NCBI GenBank assembly: GCA_900318345.1
Contig: ONKD01000035.1
Location: 1 to 52,274, forward strand
Source of the DNA: an uncultured Prevotellaceae bacterium
GTDB lineage: Bacteria; Bacteroidota; Bacteroidia; Bacteroidales; Muribaculaceae
Direction: 5' to 3'
DNA: 52,274 nt
Shown here: piece after piece, positions 1 through 8,564 of the stretch
Layout: each line of letters opens with the position of its first letter
Position numbering within the stretch: position 1 is the stretch's first letter
Translations under genes and position numbers: made by a program
The notes under the pieces: generated by a model
The model's input: only the letters and a program-made list of their open reading frames with translations
Told to the model about the DNA's origin: nothing
The model's database searches: none

Positions 1-62
1 GCAAAACACAGAAAATACAGCCGCCTGAAAAATATCGCATTCTCAGGCGGTTGATTTGCAAA

Positions 63-97
63 GAGGGTGAGCCATAACTGAATTATGACACACCCCC
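63..97. repeat. Minimal palindromic copy of the inverted-repeat element
   Basis: Bases 63-79 (GAGGGTGAGCCATAACT) match the left terminal repeat of the full elements at 14 of 17 positions. Bases 81-97 (AATTATGACACACCCCC) match the right terminal repeat nearly perfectly. The two ends abut with one base between them, so this is either an internally deleted copy or a pair of fused ends. It lies about 24 bp past the stop codon of the small membrane protein gene and could form a hairpin at that transcript's end. Confidence 0.6.
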
Positions 98-120
98 TTG
101 GGTGGTGTTATGGAGTGTCT

Positions 121-447
121 TCACATCATGATGCCAGGACAACCCGTATCATCGAACCGCTCTATTGGCGGCAACGGCTCCTTGTCCCAATTGGTGCCTT
201 TGTACTTCCGCTCAATCTCCTCAAGCATTTCACGGCGGTATTCTTCTTCCTCGCGCTCGGCCTTGGCCTTCAGCACCCTCCACCGCTTCGAGAAGATCAC
301 CATCAATTCAGGAGACAGGTAAACGACCATTCCGGCACACAGTAGCCCAAATTCCCAGTTGACCAGCAATCCCGACAACACCAAGACCAGTAAAGCCACG
401 GGAGCCATGATTAATCGGCTAGTAGTGTTATTTGTGTTCAGTTTCAT
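121..447 (-). CDS. Small membrane protein with charged C-terminal helix, unknown function
   Basis: This 108-residue protein is not a family I recognise. It has a short polar N-terminus, two hydrophobic stretches (about residues 14-29 and 31-52) and then a strongly charged, probably coiled-coil segment (about 55-85, rich in K, R and E), so it is probably an inner-membrane protein with a cytoplasmic tail. The start is supported by a strong Shine-Dalgarno sequence (AAAGGAG, about 8 bases before the ATG), which is unusual in this window where most genes lack one. On the same strand just upstream lies the remnant of an HTH regulator (495-686), so the two were probably co-transcribed. The pair sits between two copies of an inverted-repeat element. 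I see no catalytic motif. Confidence 0.6.
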   Translation of the reverse strand: MKLNTNNTTSRLIMAPVALLVLVLSGLLVNWEFGLLCAGMVVYLSPELMVIFSKRWRVLKAKAEREEEEYRREMLEEIERKYKGTNWDKEPLPPIERFDDTGCPGIMM

Positions 448-494
448 CGTTCCGTCTCCTTTCTATCCTTTAGACTCACAAACCCCCGTTTCGT

Positions 495-686
495 TTACTT
501 CAACTCCACCGTCACAGGCTTACCGCAATGAGGACACACCACCGTCGCGCTACCGTCACCCTCATCCCTGAAAAAGTCGCCCACCTCGCAACCGATGATT
601 TCAGCGATATCCTTCAATGTGTTTACTGTTGGATTTCCCGTGATGGCAAGATTAAGGTAAAAAGGGACGGTTCTTGAGAGAGAAAT
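495..686 (-). pseudogene. Truncated XRE-type HTH regulator with CPxC tail
   Basis: Reading the minus strand, an open frame of about 63 codons ends at a TAA at 495-497. It encodes a segment resembling the second half of an XRE/Cro helix-turn-helix domain (SRT..., then NLAITGNPTVNTLKDIAEII and GCEVGDFFRD) followed by a short tail with CPHCGKPV, half of a zinc-ribbon-like knuckle. No start codon is available: the frame runs straight into the terminal repeat of the element at 687-850 and soon meets a stop. The first roughly 25-30 residues of the domain (helices 1-2) are missing and are not found beyond the element. I infer a regulator broken by insertion plus deletion. It probably once controlled or accompanied the membrane protein gene downstream. 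Confidence 0.6.
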
Positions 687-850
687 GAGGCTGTGTCATA
701 ATTGCAATGTCGCTACTAATATCGGCCTACGGCCGAGAAATTAAAACAAATTTTGTATTAAAATTAAAACAATTAAAATTTTTATATTAATTTTTTAAAT
801 AATTTGTTTAAATTTCTCAATGTTTCAAGCGAAAATTATGACACACCCTC
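687..850. mobile_element. MITE-like inverted-repeat element, copy A
   Basis: This 164 bp AT-rich element has 17 bp terminal inverted repeats: GAGGCTGTGTCATAATT at 687-703 and the complement of GAGGGTGTGTCATAATT at 834-850, with one mismatch. It has no coding capacity. It shares internal blocks with the copies near 34.5 kb and 40.0 kb (GAAATTAAAACAAATT near the left, TTTTAAATAATTTGT near the right), and these blocks are themselves roughly complementary, so the whole element can fold as a long hairpin. I see no clear target-site duplication. It adjoins the truncated HTH gene on one side and the 3' end of a BspA-like gene on the other. Confidence 0.7.
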
Positions 851-877
851 CTATATTAACATGATCGAAATTTGCCA

Positions 878-2779
878 TTAATTACTGCCCAGCAGTTTGT
901 CGATGAGGGCTGTCACATCGGCGATTGTGACCTGGGTATCACCATTGAGGTCGGCACAGGCGGTGCAGATCTCGATGCTGTCATCAAGCAGGTAATCGAT
1001 CAAGGTAGTCACATCTTTTATTGTAACTGAGCCGTCGTGGTTGACATCACCTGGCTGGTGAGGATCCTCGCCTGTGTCAATGCCCTCGATGTGCTGGAAG
1101 TTGCACCATACATCTGCGTTCCGGTAGAGGTCCACGCTACGCATGGGCACATAGAGAGTAGCGTTCTGGAAAACCTCATCGGTGAAGTAGGTGCTATTCT
1201 CACCGCTGCACTCAGGCGGTGTGGTGGCCAAACAGGTCACGCTGGTGATACCTGTGATGCTGCCAAAGGCGCTGGGACGGATTTCGGCCATTGTCGAGGG
1301 TAATTCCACCTCGGTGATTGAAGTCGCTTCACGCGCGGCCTGGTTGGCAATGACAGTCACACCCTCGGGCACACGGAGCACGTTATTCTGCCAGCCAGTG
1401 GGCACACCTACTAGGGCGGTCAGTCCTGCTGGCACCTCGCCATCGGCCCGGGTCGGCTTGACTGTGTTGCCGCCGGTGGCATAGAGGCAGCCGTCGTAGG
1501 TGGCGAAATATTCACTGCCCTCGGCCACATTAAATGTCCTCAGCGAGGTGGCTCCCACGCAGGGGTTACCGGTGATGGTGGTCACCGTTGTGGGGACGGT
1601 GAATGAGGTCAGGCTGGTGCAGCGGAAATAGGCATTCATGATGATGGTGAGCAAGCCCTCGGGCAGATAGGCCGTGGTGAGGGGACAGCGGGTAAAGGCC
1701 GTACCGTCAATCTCCTCGAGCATGCCGTTACTGGTGACAGTCGTGAGGTTGGAGCACATGCTGAAGGCCTGGCGGCCAACGTACTTGACATTCTTGAGGT
1801 TGATGCTAGTGAACGGGTTGCTCTGTAGCGCGCAACTGTCGAGCTTAACCATCGTGCTGGGCAGGTTCACACTGGTGAGGTTGCAGCTGCTGAAGCACAT
1901 CAGGCCAATCTCCTCCATACCCTCGGGCAGGGTGAGACTAGTGAGGTTGACACAGTAGAAGAACACGTGGCGTCCCAGCTTTTTCATGCCCTGTGGCAGG
2001 GTGACACTGCTCACCTGGCTGCTGCTGAAGCAACTGTTGCCGATCTCACAATCAGGGTTGGGGATGTTCACACGGGTGAGTTGCGTCTCATAGAAGGCTG
2101 CCATGCCGATGCGCGTGATGCCGGCATGGAAATTCACCGTCTTGAGCGTGGGATTGCCATAGAAAGCACGGTCGCCAATCTCAGTGATTTGATCGGGAAT
2201 GGTGATTGAAGTCAGGTAGGTGGTGCCACTGGAGCTGAACTGTGTGGGCTTGGCTCCTGGAGCGGCGATAATTTTGGTCTTCTCCTTATTGGTGAGCATG
2301 GTGTAGGTGACATTGCCCTGGGTCGAAACCAAGTGGGCAAAATAGGGGTTATCGGCCAGCACGGTCATTCCCCCAAATTTGTTGTTGTCAAATGCAGAAG
2401 CGTTAATTAACCTAAGGGTCGTGGGCATCTTCAACGAGCCCACCTCGGCGTAGGAGAAGGCACCCGCATCAATGAAGATGATGCCCTCGGGCAACTGCAG
2501 GATGGCTTGATCATTGAGTTTGCACTTGTAGAACGCGTTGGCGCCGATACCCACTACTGAATAGGTCACGCCGTCGTAAGTCACAGAACTCTGGAAATCA
2601 GAGGAGAAAAGGTTGCTGTAGCCCGCCCCGTCCTCAGAGTTGCTCTTGGGAATAATCTGCACCCAGTTGTCGGTGCCTTCGATCACTTCATACTTGAATT
2701 TACCTGAAGTGAACTGCAACTGTGCCAGCGAACACATGGCCAGTAAACTGACTGTTAGAAGAGTAAAAAAACGTTTCAT
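878..2779 (-). CDS. Secreted BspA-type leucine-rich repeat protein with C-terminal dockerin-like repeats
   Basis: The 633-residue product starts with a classic signal peptide (MKRFFTLLTVSLLAMCSLAQ). Most of the body is BspA/LRR_5 repeats of the pattern 'IGDRAFYGNPTLKTVNFHAGITRI', about residues 60-530, a fold used for surface binding. Residues about 577-633 contain two calcium-loop repeats of dockerin type (GDVNHDGSVTIKDV and ADLNGDTQVTIADV, each followed by TxLIDxLL). No catalytic domain is seen, so a role in adhesion or substrate binding at the cell surface is inferred. A TAACTTTG box on the minus strand at 2876-2883 is a plausible -7 element, giving a leader of about 90 bases. It shares its architecture with the 579-residue protein at 15943. 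Confidence 0.85.
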   Translation of the reverse strand: MKRFFTLLTVSLLAMCSLAQLQFTSGKFKYEVIEGTDNWVQIIPKSNSEDGAGYSNLFSSDFQSSVTYDGVTYSVVGIGANAFYKCKLNDQAILQLPEGIIFIDAGAFSYAEVGSLKMPTTLRLINASAFDNNKFGGMTVLADNPYFAHLVSTQGNVTYTMLTNKEKTKIIAAPGAKPTQFSSSGTTYLTSITIPDQITEIGDRAFYGNPTLKTVNFHAGITRIGMAAFYETQLTRVNIPNPDCEIGNSCFSSSQVSSVTLPQGMKKLGRHVFFYCVNLTSLTLPEGMEEIGLMCFSSCNLTSVNLPSTMVKLDSCALQSNPFTSINLKNVKYVGRQAFSMCSNLTTVTSNGMLEEIDGTAFTRCPLTTAYLPEGLLTIIMNAYFRCTSLTSFTVPTTVTTITGNPCVGATSLRTFNVAEGSEYFATYDGCLYATGGNTVKPTRADGEVPAGLTALVGVPTGWQNNVLRVPEGVTVIANQAAREATSITEVELPSTMAEIRPSAFGSITGITSVTCLATTPPECSGENSTYFTDEVFQNATLYVPMRSVDLYRNADVWCNFQHIEGIDTGEDPHQPGDVNHDGSVTIKDVTTLIDYLLDDSIEICTACADLNGDTQVTIADVTALIDKLLGSN

Positions 2780-2875
2780 TTGGGTCTCATAAGGTAGGTT
2801 CTATATTATTCTATTCCGAGCCTGATTGAGAGCAGAACCTATTAATCCCCCAGGTAAGGCTCAACTTTACTTACA

Positions 2876-2883
2876 CAAAGTTA
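2876..2883 (-). promoter_or_regulatory. Probable -7 box for the BspA-like gene
   Basis: TAACTTTG on the minus strand matches the Bacteroidetes -7 consensus TAnnTTTG. No good -33 TTTG is seen at the usual spacing. Confidence 0.4.
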
Positions 2884-3064
2884 CACCTTTTAGATAAAAT
2901 AGCACTTTTTCTTCTTGTTTTTAACATAAATTAGTGGAACGATGTGCAACTGTAAGCATCCAGCGGTTCAACCTCACGCTAAATCGCCAAGCCGCTAAGT
3001 TGTTGTTTTTAAATATCATAGTTGAAAAAAACTTGCTCACATTCGGCCAACGGTTTTTTGTTAT

Positions 3065-3072
3065 TATCTTTG
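3065..3072 (+). promoter_or_regulatory. Probable -7 box for the cyclo-ligase/M16 operon
   Basis: TATCTTTG matches TAnnTTTG exactly and lies 27 bases before the chosen ATG at 3099. The -33 region is weak. The box places the transcript start near 3078, which rules out the longer open frame that begins at 2934. Confidence 0.5.
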
Positions 3073-3098
3073 CGGGTGTTTTTATGATGATAAGGAAA

Positions 3099-3665
3099 AT
3101 GACAAAGAAGGAATTGAGGCAACAGATGAAGCAGCTAAAGGGCATGACACCCGAAGCTGTCAAGCATGTCGAGGCCGACATGGTGTTTAACATGATAGAG
3201 AAGATGCCGGCATGGATGCAGGCGCAGCACATCTTGTGCTATTGGTCGTTGCCTGACGAATTGCCCACTCATGAGATGGTGCAACGGTGGCTAGAGGCAG
3301 GAAAGAACATCTATTTACCACGTGTCGTGGGCGACGATCTTGAGATAGTGCCCTATCACGGTGCCCAGAGCCTTGACGACAACAACAAATTTCACATTGG
3401 CGAACCCGTGGGTGATGCTGTGGACCCTTCCTGCCTAGAACTCATTATCGTGCCCGCAGTAGCGCTTGATGCTAAACGCAATCGCTTGGGCCGAGGCAAG
3501 GGCTTCTATGACAGGCTGCTGAGTACGACCAGTTGCCCGACAATTGGGGCCGTATGCGATTTTCAGCTCGTGGACGAGGTGCCAGTCGAGCCCCACGACC
3601 GACCGCTTGACTGTGTTGTCACCAGTGACGGTGTCATTGCCGATGATACAATATTTAGAAGTTAA
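3099..3665 (+). CDS. 5-formyltetrahydrofolate cyclo-ligase
   Basis: This enzyme uses ATP to close 5-formyl-THF to 5,10-methenyl-THF, returning the storage folate to one-carbon metabolism in the cytoplasm. With the start at 3099 the protein has 188 residues, normal for the family, and begins MTKKELRQQMKQL as homologues do. The frame is open back to 2934, but a -7 box at 3065-3072 lies inside that extension, so the longer start is rejected; an ATG at 3084 is possible but less like the family. Diagnostic features are the nucleotide-binding loop GRGKGFYDRLL at about residues 131-141 and the LIIVPAVALD strand before it. The M16 protease gene follows after 11 bases and is probably co-transcribed. 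Confidence 0.9.
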   Translation: MTKKELRQQMKQLKGMTPEAVKHVEADMVFNMIEKMPAWMQAQHILCYWSLPDELPTHEMVQRWLEAGKNIYLPRVVGDDLEIVPYHGAQSLDDNNKFHIGEPVGDAVDPSCLELIIVPAVALDAKRNRLGRGKGFYDRLLSTTSCPTIGAVCDFQLVDEVPVEPHDRPLDCVVTSDGVIADDTIFRS

Positions 3666-3676
3666 AGGTTAGAGAG

Positions 3677-6472
3677 ATGAGGAGAGGTATCGTGCTGTTG
3701 CTTGCTTTACTCGCCATGATGCAGGTTGTGGAAGCACGAGTGAAGGAGTTGCCGGTTGATCCCGAGTTGAGGATTGGACGGCTGGAAAACGGCATGACCT
3801 ATTACATCCGCCACAACGAACAGCCCAAGGGGCGTGCCGATTTCTGGCTTGTACAGGGCACAGGCTCACTCGTCGAGGAGGACGATGAGCGTGGATTGGC
3901 TCACTTCATTGAACACATCGCCTTCCAGGGCACCCGCAATTTTCCCAAAATCGACATGGTCGATATCCTGCAGAATAACGGCGTGTCCTATGGTAGCGAC
4001 ATTAATGCCTCGACAGGATTTGACGACACGCGTTTCCAAATCTCTAACGTTCCCACCGAACGTGCCGCATTACTCGACACGGTCCTGCTCATGCTCAGGG
4101 ATTTATCCTGTGAGCTGAACTTTGACGATCGAGCCATTGAGGAAGAGCGTGGTGTGATCCAAGAAGAATGGCGCATGCATGCCGACCAAACTATGCGCCT
4201 GTATGAAAGCACACTGCCCATCCTGCTCTCAGGCAGCCGCTACGCCTATCGCATCCCCATCGGCGACATGATGGTCGTGCGCCATGTCACAAGAGAACAA
4301 CTGCTATCCTTCTATCACCGCTGGTATAGCCCTAACCGGCAGGCAGTGGTCATCATTGGGGATTTTGACCCTGACGTCATGGAGCAAAAGGTGCGCCAGA
4401 CCATGGCAGCCATCCCGAAGCGCGACACCCCTTCGCTAGACCCCTACCTTGGTCAAGTGAAGGACCATACAGGCATAACCTATGCCATACACACTGACCC
4501 TGAGGCGTCATCAACGATGACCTACCTCATGTTTGAGCACAGCCCCATCCCCCTAGAGCAACGCAACACGGCCATATATCTCAAGCACAACATCATCTCA
4601 TATCTTGTTCAGATCATGCTTAGCGCGCGATTGGATGAGATGACCCGCACAACCGATCCTCCCATCGACTATGTATCGGTTTATGACCGCAAATTCCTTG
4701 TCACCCGCACACGTGACGCGCTCAACATGATCGCATTGACCAAGGAGGGGCGCTCGCTCGAAGCCCTCGACTCACTCATCACCCATGCGGCGCGCGCCAT
4801 GCAACACGGTTTCACTGAAGGCGAACTGCAACGAGCCCGTCGTGACGTCCAAACTGTATATAATGATTATCTCACTGAAGCATCCAACCGCAAAAACAGA
4901 GAATATGTCGAGGAGTACATTGACCACTACATGAACGGAGGCTACATCCCTGGAGTGGTTGCTGAATCCAAGATGCTCATCGACCAATTAGGAAAGATCA
5001 CCCTTGACGAGGTCAATGACTACCTGCGTGAGGTGATCGGCAAGGACAATGTGAGCGTGCTCATCTCGGGTCCCCAAACTTTAGTTGGAGCAAGCCGCTA
5101 CCCCACTTCACGGGACGTGATCTCACATTTTAACCGCATCATGTCAACGCCCCAAGTGCCTTACATCGATCAAGGGGCAAGCGACAAGCTATTGGACCAA
5201 GAGCCAAAGCCAGGAGGCGTCATCAGTGAGAATTACGACCCCGAGACCGGCATCACGACGATGACCCTGCGCAATGGAGCAACCGTGAGGCTGAAACCCA
5301 CGACATTCAAGAATAATGAGGTGCTGTTCAATGCCTTTAGCCTGGGTGGCGAGTGGGCCTATGGTGACACGGCCGACGTTAATGTGCAACTCATGGATCA
5401 AGTCATCGAGAATTGCGCCCTGGGCGGGCACACCATCAACCAGCTCAACAAGATGATGAGCGGTCGTCAACTGGGCATTTCCTTTATCCTCAACGATGCC
5501 AACGAGCAGTTGAGCGGCGGTTGCCAGAGCGACGATTTGGAAACGCTGCTACAACTGTGCTATCTTTATTTTACCGATGTGACGATCGACAGGGAGGCTT
5601 TTCAAGGCGTGAAGACCCGCATCAGTTCACAACTCTCCCAGGCAGCCTATAATCCCAAAATGATTTATAGCGATTCAATTGGCAGCACCATCTATTGCGG
5701 CAATCCCATGTATCGCACCATCCCAGCCGAGAAAGTTGAGAGCCTGGATGCCGACCGAGTGTTGCAACTCTACAGCCAACGCGTCGCCAATGCCGGCGAC
5801 TACACCTTCTCGATAGTGGGAGCGTTTGATCTCGATGAGGTGAGGACGCTCATCAAGCGTTACCTGGCCTCGCTGCCTGACAACGGCGTTCGCGAGACCT
5901 ACGGCAACGGTTATCTGCCACCGATGGCGACTGGCATGGTGGATAACTTCTTTGATGTGCCCATGCGCAATCCCAAGTCATCAATCTATGTGAGCATCAT
6001 GGGCGACAAGCCTTTCAGTTTTGATGACGAGTTCATGATTGGCCTGGTGGGCGAGTCGGTGGGCACGGCACTACTCACCTTCCTCAGGCATGAGAAGCAC
6101 GGCATCTATGACGTAGCTGCCGAGGGCTCACACTCGATCTACCACAACCGCTGGATGATCAACTATGAGTTTGAGACCAGCGTCGAGGACCGCGACAGCA
6201 TGTTGGTCTATGCTGACTATGCCGTTAATGCAGTCTTATACAGCGGAATCAGCGAGGACTTGTTCAACAAGATGAAGGAACGCGTGAGCCGCCAACACGA
6301 GAGCGCACTGCAAACCAACGCCTACTGGATGCACGCCCTGCGTCAACGAGCTTTAGGCATTGATATCATTAGGGGATATGACCACATCTTCCCCACCCTG
6401 ACTTGTGATAAAATCAACAACTACATTGAATCCCTGCGACCCAACACGAGGCTAAGAATAGTCATGAATTAA
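3677..6472 (+). CDS. Secreted M16 (insulinase/pitrilysin) family zinc protease
   Basis: The 931-residue protein has a signal peptide (about residues 1-20) followed by two tandem M16 halves, as in PqqL-type periplasmic proteases. The inverted zinc motif HFIEH is at residues 76-80 (H76, H80 as ligands, E79 as catalytic base). A downstream glutamate-rich helix (IEEERGVIQEEW, about 155-166) should supply the third ligand. The C-terminal half (from about 510) lacks a second HxxEH, as expected for the inactive partner domain that closes the clamshell. It probably degrades peptides in the periplasm. It sits 11 bases behind the cyclo-ligase gene and ends at a bidirectional terminator shared with the convergent FGE-fold gene. 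Confidence 0.88.
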   Translation: MRRGIVLLLALLAMMQVVEARVKELPVDPELRIGRLENGMTYYIRHNEQPKGRADFWLVQGTGSLVEEDDERGLAHFIEHIAFQGTRNFPKIDMVDILQNNGVSYGSDINASTGFDDTRFQISNVPTERAALLDTVLLMLRDLSCELNFDDRAIEEERGVIQEEWRMHADQTMRLYESTLPILLSGSRYAYRIPIGDMMVVRHVTREQLLSFYHRWYSPNRQAVVIIGDFDPDVMEQKVRQTMAAIPKRDTPSLDPYLGQVKDHTGITYAIHTDPEASSTMTYLMFEHSPIPLEQRNTAIYLKHNIISYLVQIMLSARLDEMTRTTDPPIDYVSVYDRKFLVTRTRDALNMIALTKEGRSLEALDSLITHAARAMQHGFTEGELQRARRDVQTVYNDYLTEASNRKNREYVEEYIDHYMNGGYIPGVVAESKMLIDQLGKITLDEVNDYLREVIGKDNVSVLISGPQTLVGASRYPTSRDVISHFNRIMSTPQVPYIDQGASDKLLDQEPKPGGVISENYDPETGITTMTLRNGATVRLKPTTFKNNEVLFNAFSLGGEWAYGDTADVNVQLMDQVIENCALGGHTINQLNKMMSGRQLGISFILNDANEQLSGGCQSDDLETLLQLCYLYFTDVTIDREAFQGVKTRISSQLSQAAYNPKMIYSDSIGSTIYCGNPMYRTIPAEKVESLDADRVLQLYSQRVANAGDYTFSIVGAFDLDEVRTLIKRYLASLPDNGVRETYGNGYLPPMATGMVDNFFDVPMRNPKSSIYVSIMGDKPFSFDDEFMIGLVGESVGTALLTFLRHEKHGIYDVAAEGSHSIYHNRWMINYEFETSVEDRDSMLVYADYAVNAVLYSGISEDLFNKMKERVSRQHESALQTNAYWMHALRQRALGIDIIRGYDHIFPTLTCDKINNYIESLRPNTRLRIVMN

Positions 6473-6508
6473 GGACTTTAAGGTTCTTAAAAGCCCTAAA
6501 GTCCTTAA
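6469..6508. terminator. Bidirectional terminator between M16 protease and FGE-fold gene
   Basis: TTAAGGACTTTA at 6469-6480 and its exact complement TAAAGTCCTTAA at 6497-6508 form a 12 bp stem that overlaps the M16 stop codon. It lies between two convergent genes, so it can serve both. Confidence 0.65.
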
Positions 6509-6532
6509 ATATACTGTTTACTTCTTTTCTGG

Positions 6533-7438
6533 TTACATAGCAAGTCGCAGACCCAGAATGAGGTTTCCGGCATCAGGCTGACTGACGCCACGATAGCTCA
6601 CGCGGCTGTATTTGGGTGTGCCTCCCGTACTGCCACCACGAGTCACACGATAAGGAATGGACCCCTCGGTGCACACGGGATCGGTCTGAGCCTCATCGGG
6701 ATAGGTATTATACCAGTCCTCAACCCACTCATAAACGTTGCCGCTCATGTCATAAAGTCCTAACTCGTTGGGCGCTTTGGTGCCCACGGGCTGGGGCACA
6801 GAATTGGAGTTAGCATTATACCAGCCCACCTCATCCAAATTGTTACTGCCGGAATACTTGTAACCCAGACTCATCACGCCACCACGGGCAGCAAACTCCC
6901 ATTCGGCCTCGGTTGGCAGTCTGAAGGTTCGGCCCGTCATACCATTCAAGCGAGCAATGAACTCTTGACAGTCATTCCACGATACTTGTTCAACTGGACG
7001 ACGCAGGTCGTTAGGATAGCCACTTGTGGGAGAGAAATAGCTGGGATTAGACCCCATGACAGCGACCCATAGGGCCTGAGTCACTTCGGTCTGACCGATG
7101 CTGAAGTTCTGGCTCAGTGTCACCTCCCGAACAGGCAACTCAGAGCTGGTGACATCTGAACCCTGTTCCTCGGTACCACCCATAAGGAAGGTGCCTCCTC
7201 TCACACCCACCATCGTGAATGTAACACCTTGAACGGTGAAGGTTTCATCAATGGGGTCGGGTGGAATCACCGGGCCGCTAGGCCACTCGCCCGTTAACAA
7301 ATAATCAACCAGGCAGGTAACGTCGGCGATGCTAACCTGTCCGTCGTAATTCACATCACCACGCTGATATTCTACCCCGGCTGTGAACGATACCAGCATG
7401 CAGCAAATAAATAATACAGCAAAAGAAATTTTTCTCAT
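6533..7438 (-). CDS. Secreted FGE/SUMF1-fold protein with N-terminal dockerin-like repeat
   Basis: The 301-residue protein has a signal peptide (about 1-20), a single dockerin-like repeat (GDVNYDGQVSIADV, about 27-50), a short Pro-rich linker and then a formylglycine-generating-enzyme-type domain (about 69-301). Family marks are FLMGGTE, the 'IGQTEVTQALW' segment, FRLPTEAEWEFAARGG, and 'GLYDMSGNVYEWVEDWY'. The C-terminal stretch RVTRGGSTGGTPKYSRVSYRG lacks the paired active-site cysteines of true sulfatase-modifying enzymes. It is therefore probably not a formylglycine generator but a binding or otherwise repurposed member of the fold. Placement of the dockerin-like repeat at the N-terminus contrasts with the two BspA-like proteins, where it is C-terminal. 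Confidence 0.83.
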   Translation of the reverse strand: MRKISFAVLFICCMLVSFTAGVEYQRGDVNYDGQVSIADVTCLVDYLLTGEWPSGPVIPPDPIDETFTVQGVTFTMVGVRGGTFLMGGTEEQGSDVTSSELPVREVTLSQNFSIGQTEVTQALWVAVMGSNPSYFSPTSGYPNDLRRPVEQVSWNDCQEFIARLNGMTGRTFRLPTEAEWEFAARGGVMSLGYKYSGSNNLDEVGWYNANSNSVPQPVGTKAPNELGLYDMSGNVYEWVEDWYNTYPDEAQTDPVCTEGSIPYRVTRGGSTGGTPKYSRVSYRGVSQPDAGNLILGLRLAM

Positions 7439-7583
7439 AGTTGTAAGGGATTGAGCAGTTAATAAATTGGATAATGTCTCGCAAATATAGCAATATCATT
7501 TAAAAACCATACAATAATCCCTCAAAATCACACATGTAGATACAAATATCTACTAAGTATGATAGTCAACACGTGATAAGCAC

Positions 7584-8522
7584 TTAAAAAGGCTTGCGGT
7601 ACTTGTTGTTTGGGTCCTCGTCGAGGATGCTCAAGTAGCTCATGAAGCGGGAATAGACGATGTCGCCATTCTTAACGGCTTGTAGAACAGCACAGCCCGG
7701 CTCATGGGTATGGGTACAGTTGTTGAAACGGCAGTCATCGGAAATTCTGAATATTTCAGGGAAATAGTGAGAGACTTGGGCACGCTCAAAGTCGATTGTA
7801 CCAAATGCCTTTACGCCTGGGGTGTCAATGATGGACCCTCCGCTCGGAAGATCTAATAGCTCGCTAAAAGTCGTCGTGTGCATTCCCTTGTGGTGTGCTT
7901 GGCTCACGTCGCCCACCCTTACCTGGGCATCGGGCACAAGCAGGTTGATGATCGATGACTTTCCCACACCACTGTTACCCGAGAGCAACGACATCTTGCC
8001 ACTTAGTCGCTCACGCAGGCTGTCAACGCCCTCACCGGTTTGGGCCGAGAGCACAGTGACAGGATAACCGATGCCCTCATAAAGTGCTTTAAGATCATCA
8101 AGTTGCTGGCGGAGTTCAGGCGAGTCTAGCAGGTCAATCTTGTTGAATGCGAGCATAGCAGGCACCTGATAGGCTTCGGCTGTGGCCAGGAAGCGGTCAA
8201 TGAAGGTCGTACTGGTCTCAGGGTTGATTAATGTGGCGACGAGAACAGCTTGGTCAAGGTTGGCAGCGATAATCTGGAATTCCTTGGATAGATTGCTTGC
8301 ACGGCGGATGATGTAATTGCGCCGTGGCTCGATAGAAGCCACGACTAGGGCATCACCACCCTTATCCTCAACCTGCACGATGTCACCCACAGCAACAGGA
8401 TTGGTGCATCTGAGGCCCTTAAGCCTCAACACGCCACGCATTTTGCAGTTCACCTCCTCATGGCTGTCCTCGAGACGGACGGTGACCCAACTGCCAGTAT
8501 TTTTTATGACTAATCCTTTCAT
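7584..8522 (-). CDS. rsgA: Ribosome small-subunit GTPase RsgA
   Basis: RsgA is a GTPase that checks late assembly of the 30S subunit. The 312-residue protein shows the circularly permuted order of G motifs: NKID (G4, about 127-130), then GNSGVGKSS (G1, 182-190), then DTPG (G3, 233-236). An N-terminal OB-fold domain precedes it, and a zinc knuckle follows with C264, C269, H271 and C277 (Cx4CxHx5C). Length and motifs are complete. It lies 42 bases downstream of the alanine symporter gene on the same strand and may be read from that transcript. Confidence 0.95.
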   Translation of the reverse strand: MKGLVIKNTGSWVTVRLEDSHEEVNCKMRGVLRLKGLRCTNPVAVGDIVQVEDKGGDALVVASIEPRRNYIIRRASNLSKEFQIIAANLDQAVLVATLINPETSTTFIDRFLATAEAYQVPAMLAFNKIDLLDSPELRQQLDDLKALYEGIGYPVTVLSAQTGEGVDSLRERLSGKMSLLSGNSGVGKSSIINLLVPDAQVRVGDVSQAHHKGMHTTTFSELLDLPSGGSIIDTPGVKAFGTIDFERAQVSHYFPEIFRISDDCRFNNCTHTHEPGCAVLQAVKNGDIVYSRFMSYLSILDEDPNNKYRKPF

Positions 8523-8564
8523 TGTCTATTGTTGATTGTGGCTAGGCCATAATATACTTTACTC

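Noticed and set aside
1-60. Hairpin CCGCCTGA...TCAGGCGG at 22-50 as a terminator
   Set aside because: No T run on either side and no gene end close enough within the window; left unassigned.
2934-3098. Longer N-terminus for the cyclo-ligase
   Set aside because: A -7 promoter box lies inside it and the added residues do not resemble the family.
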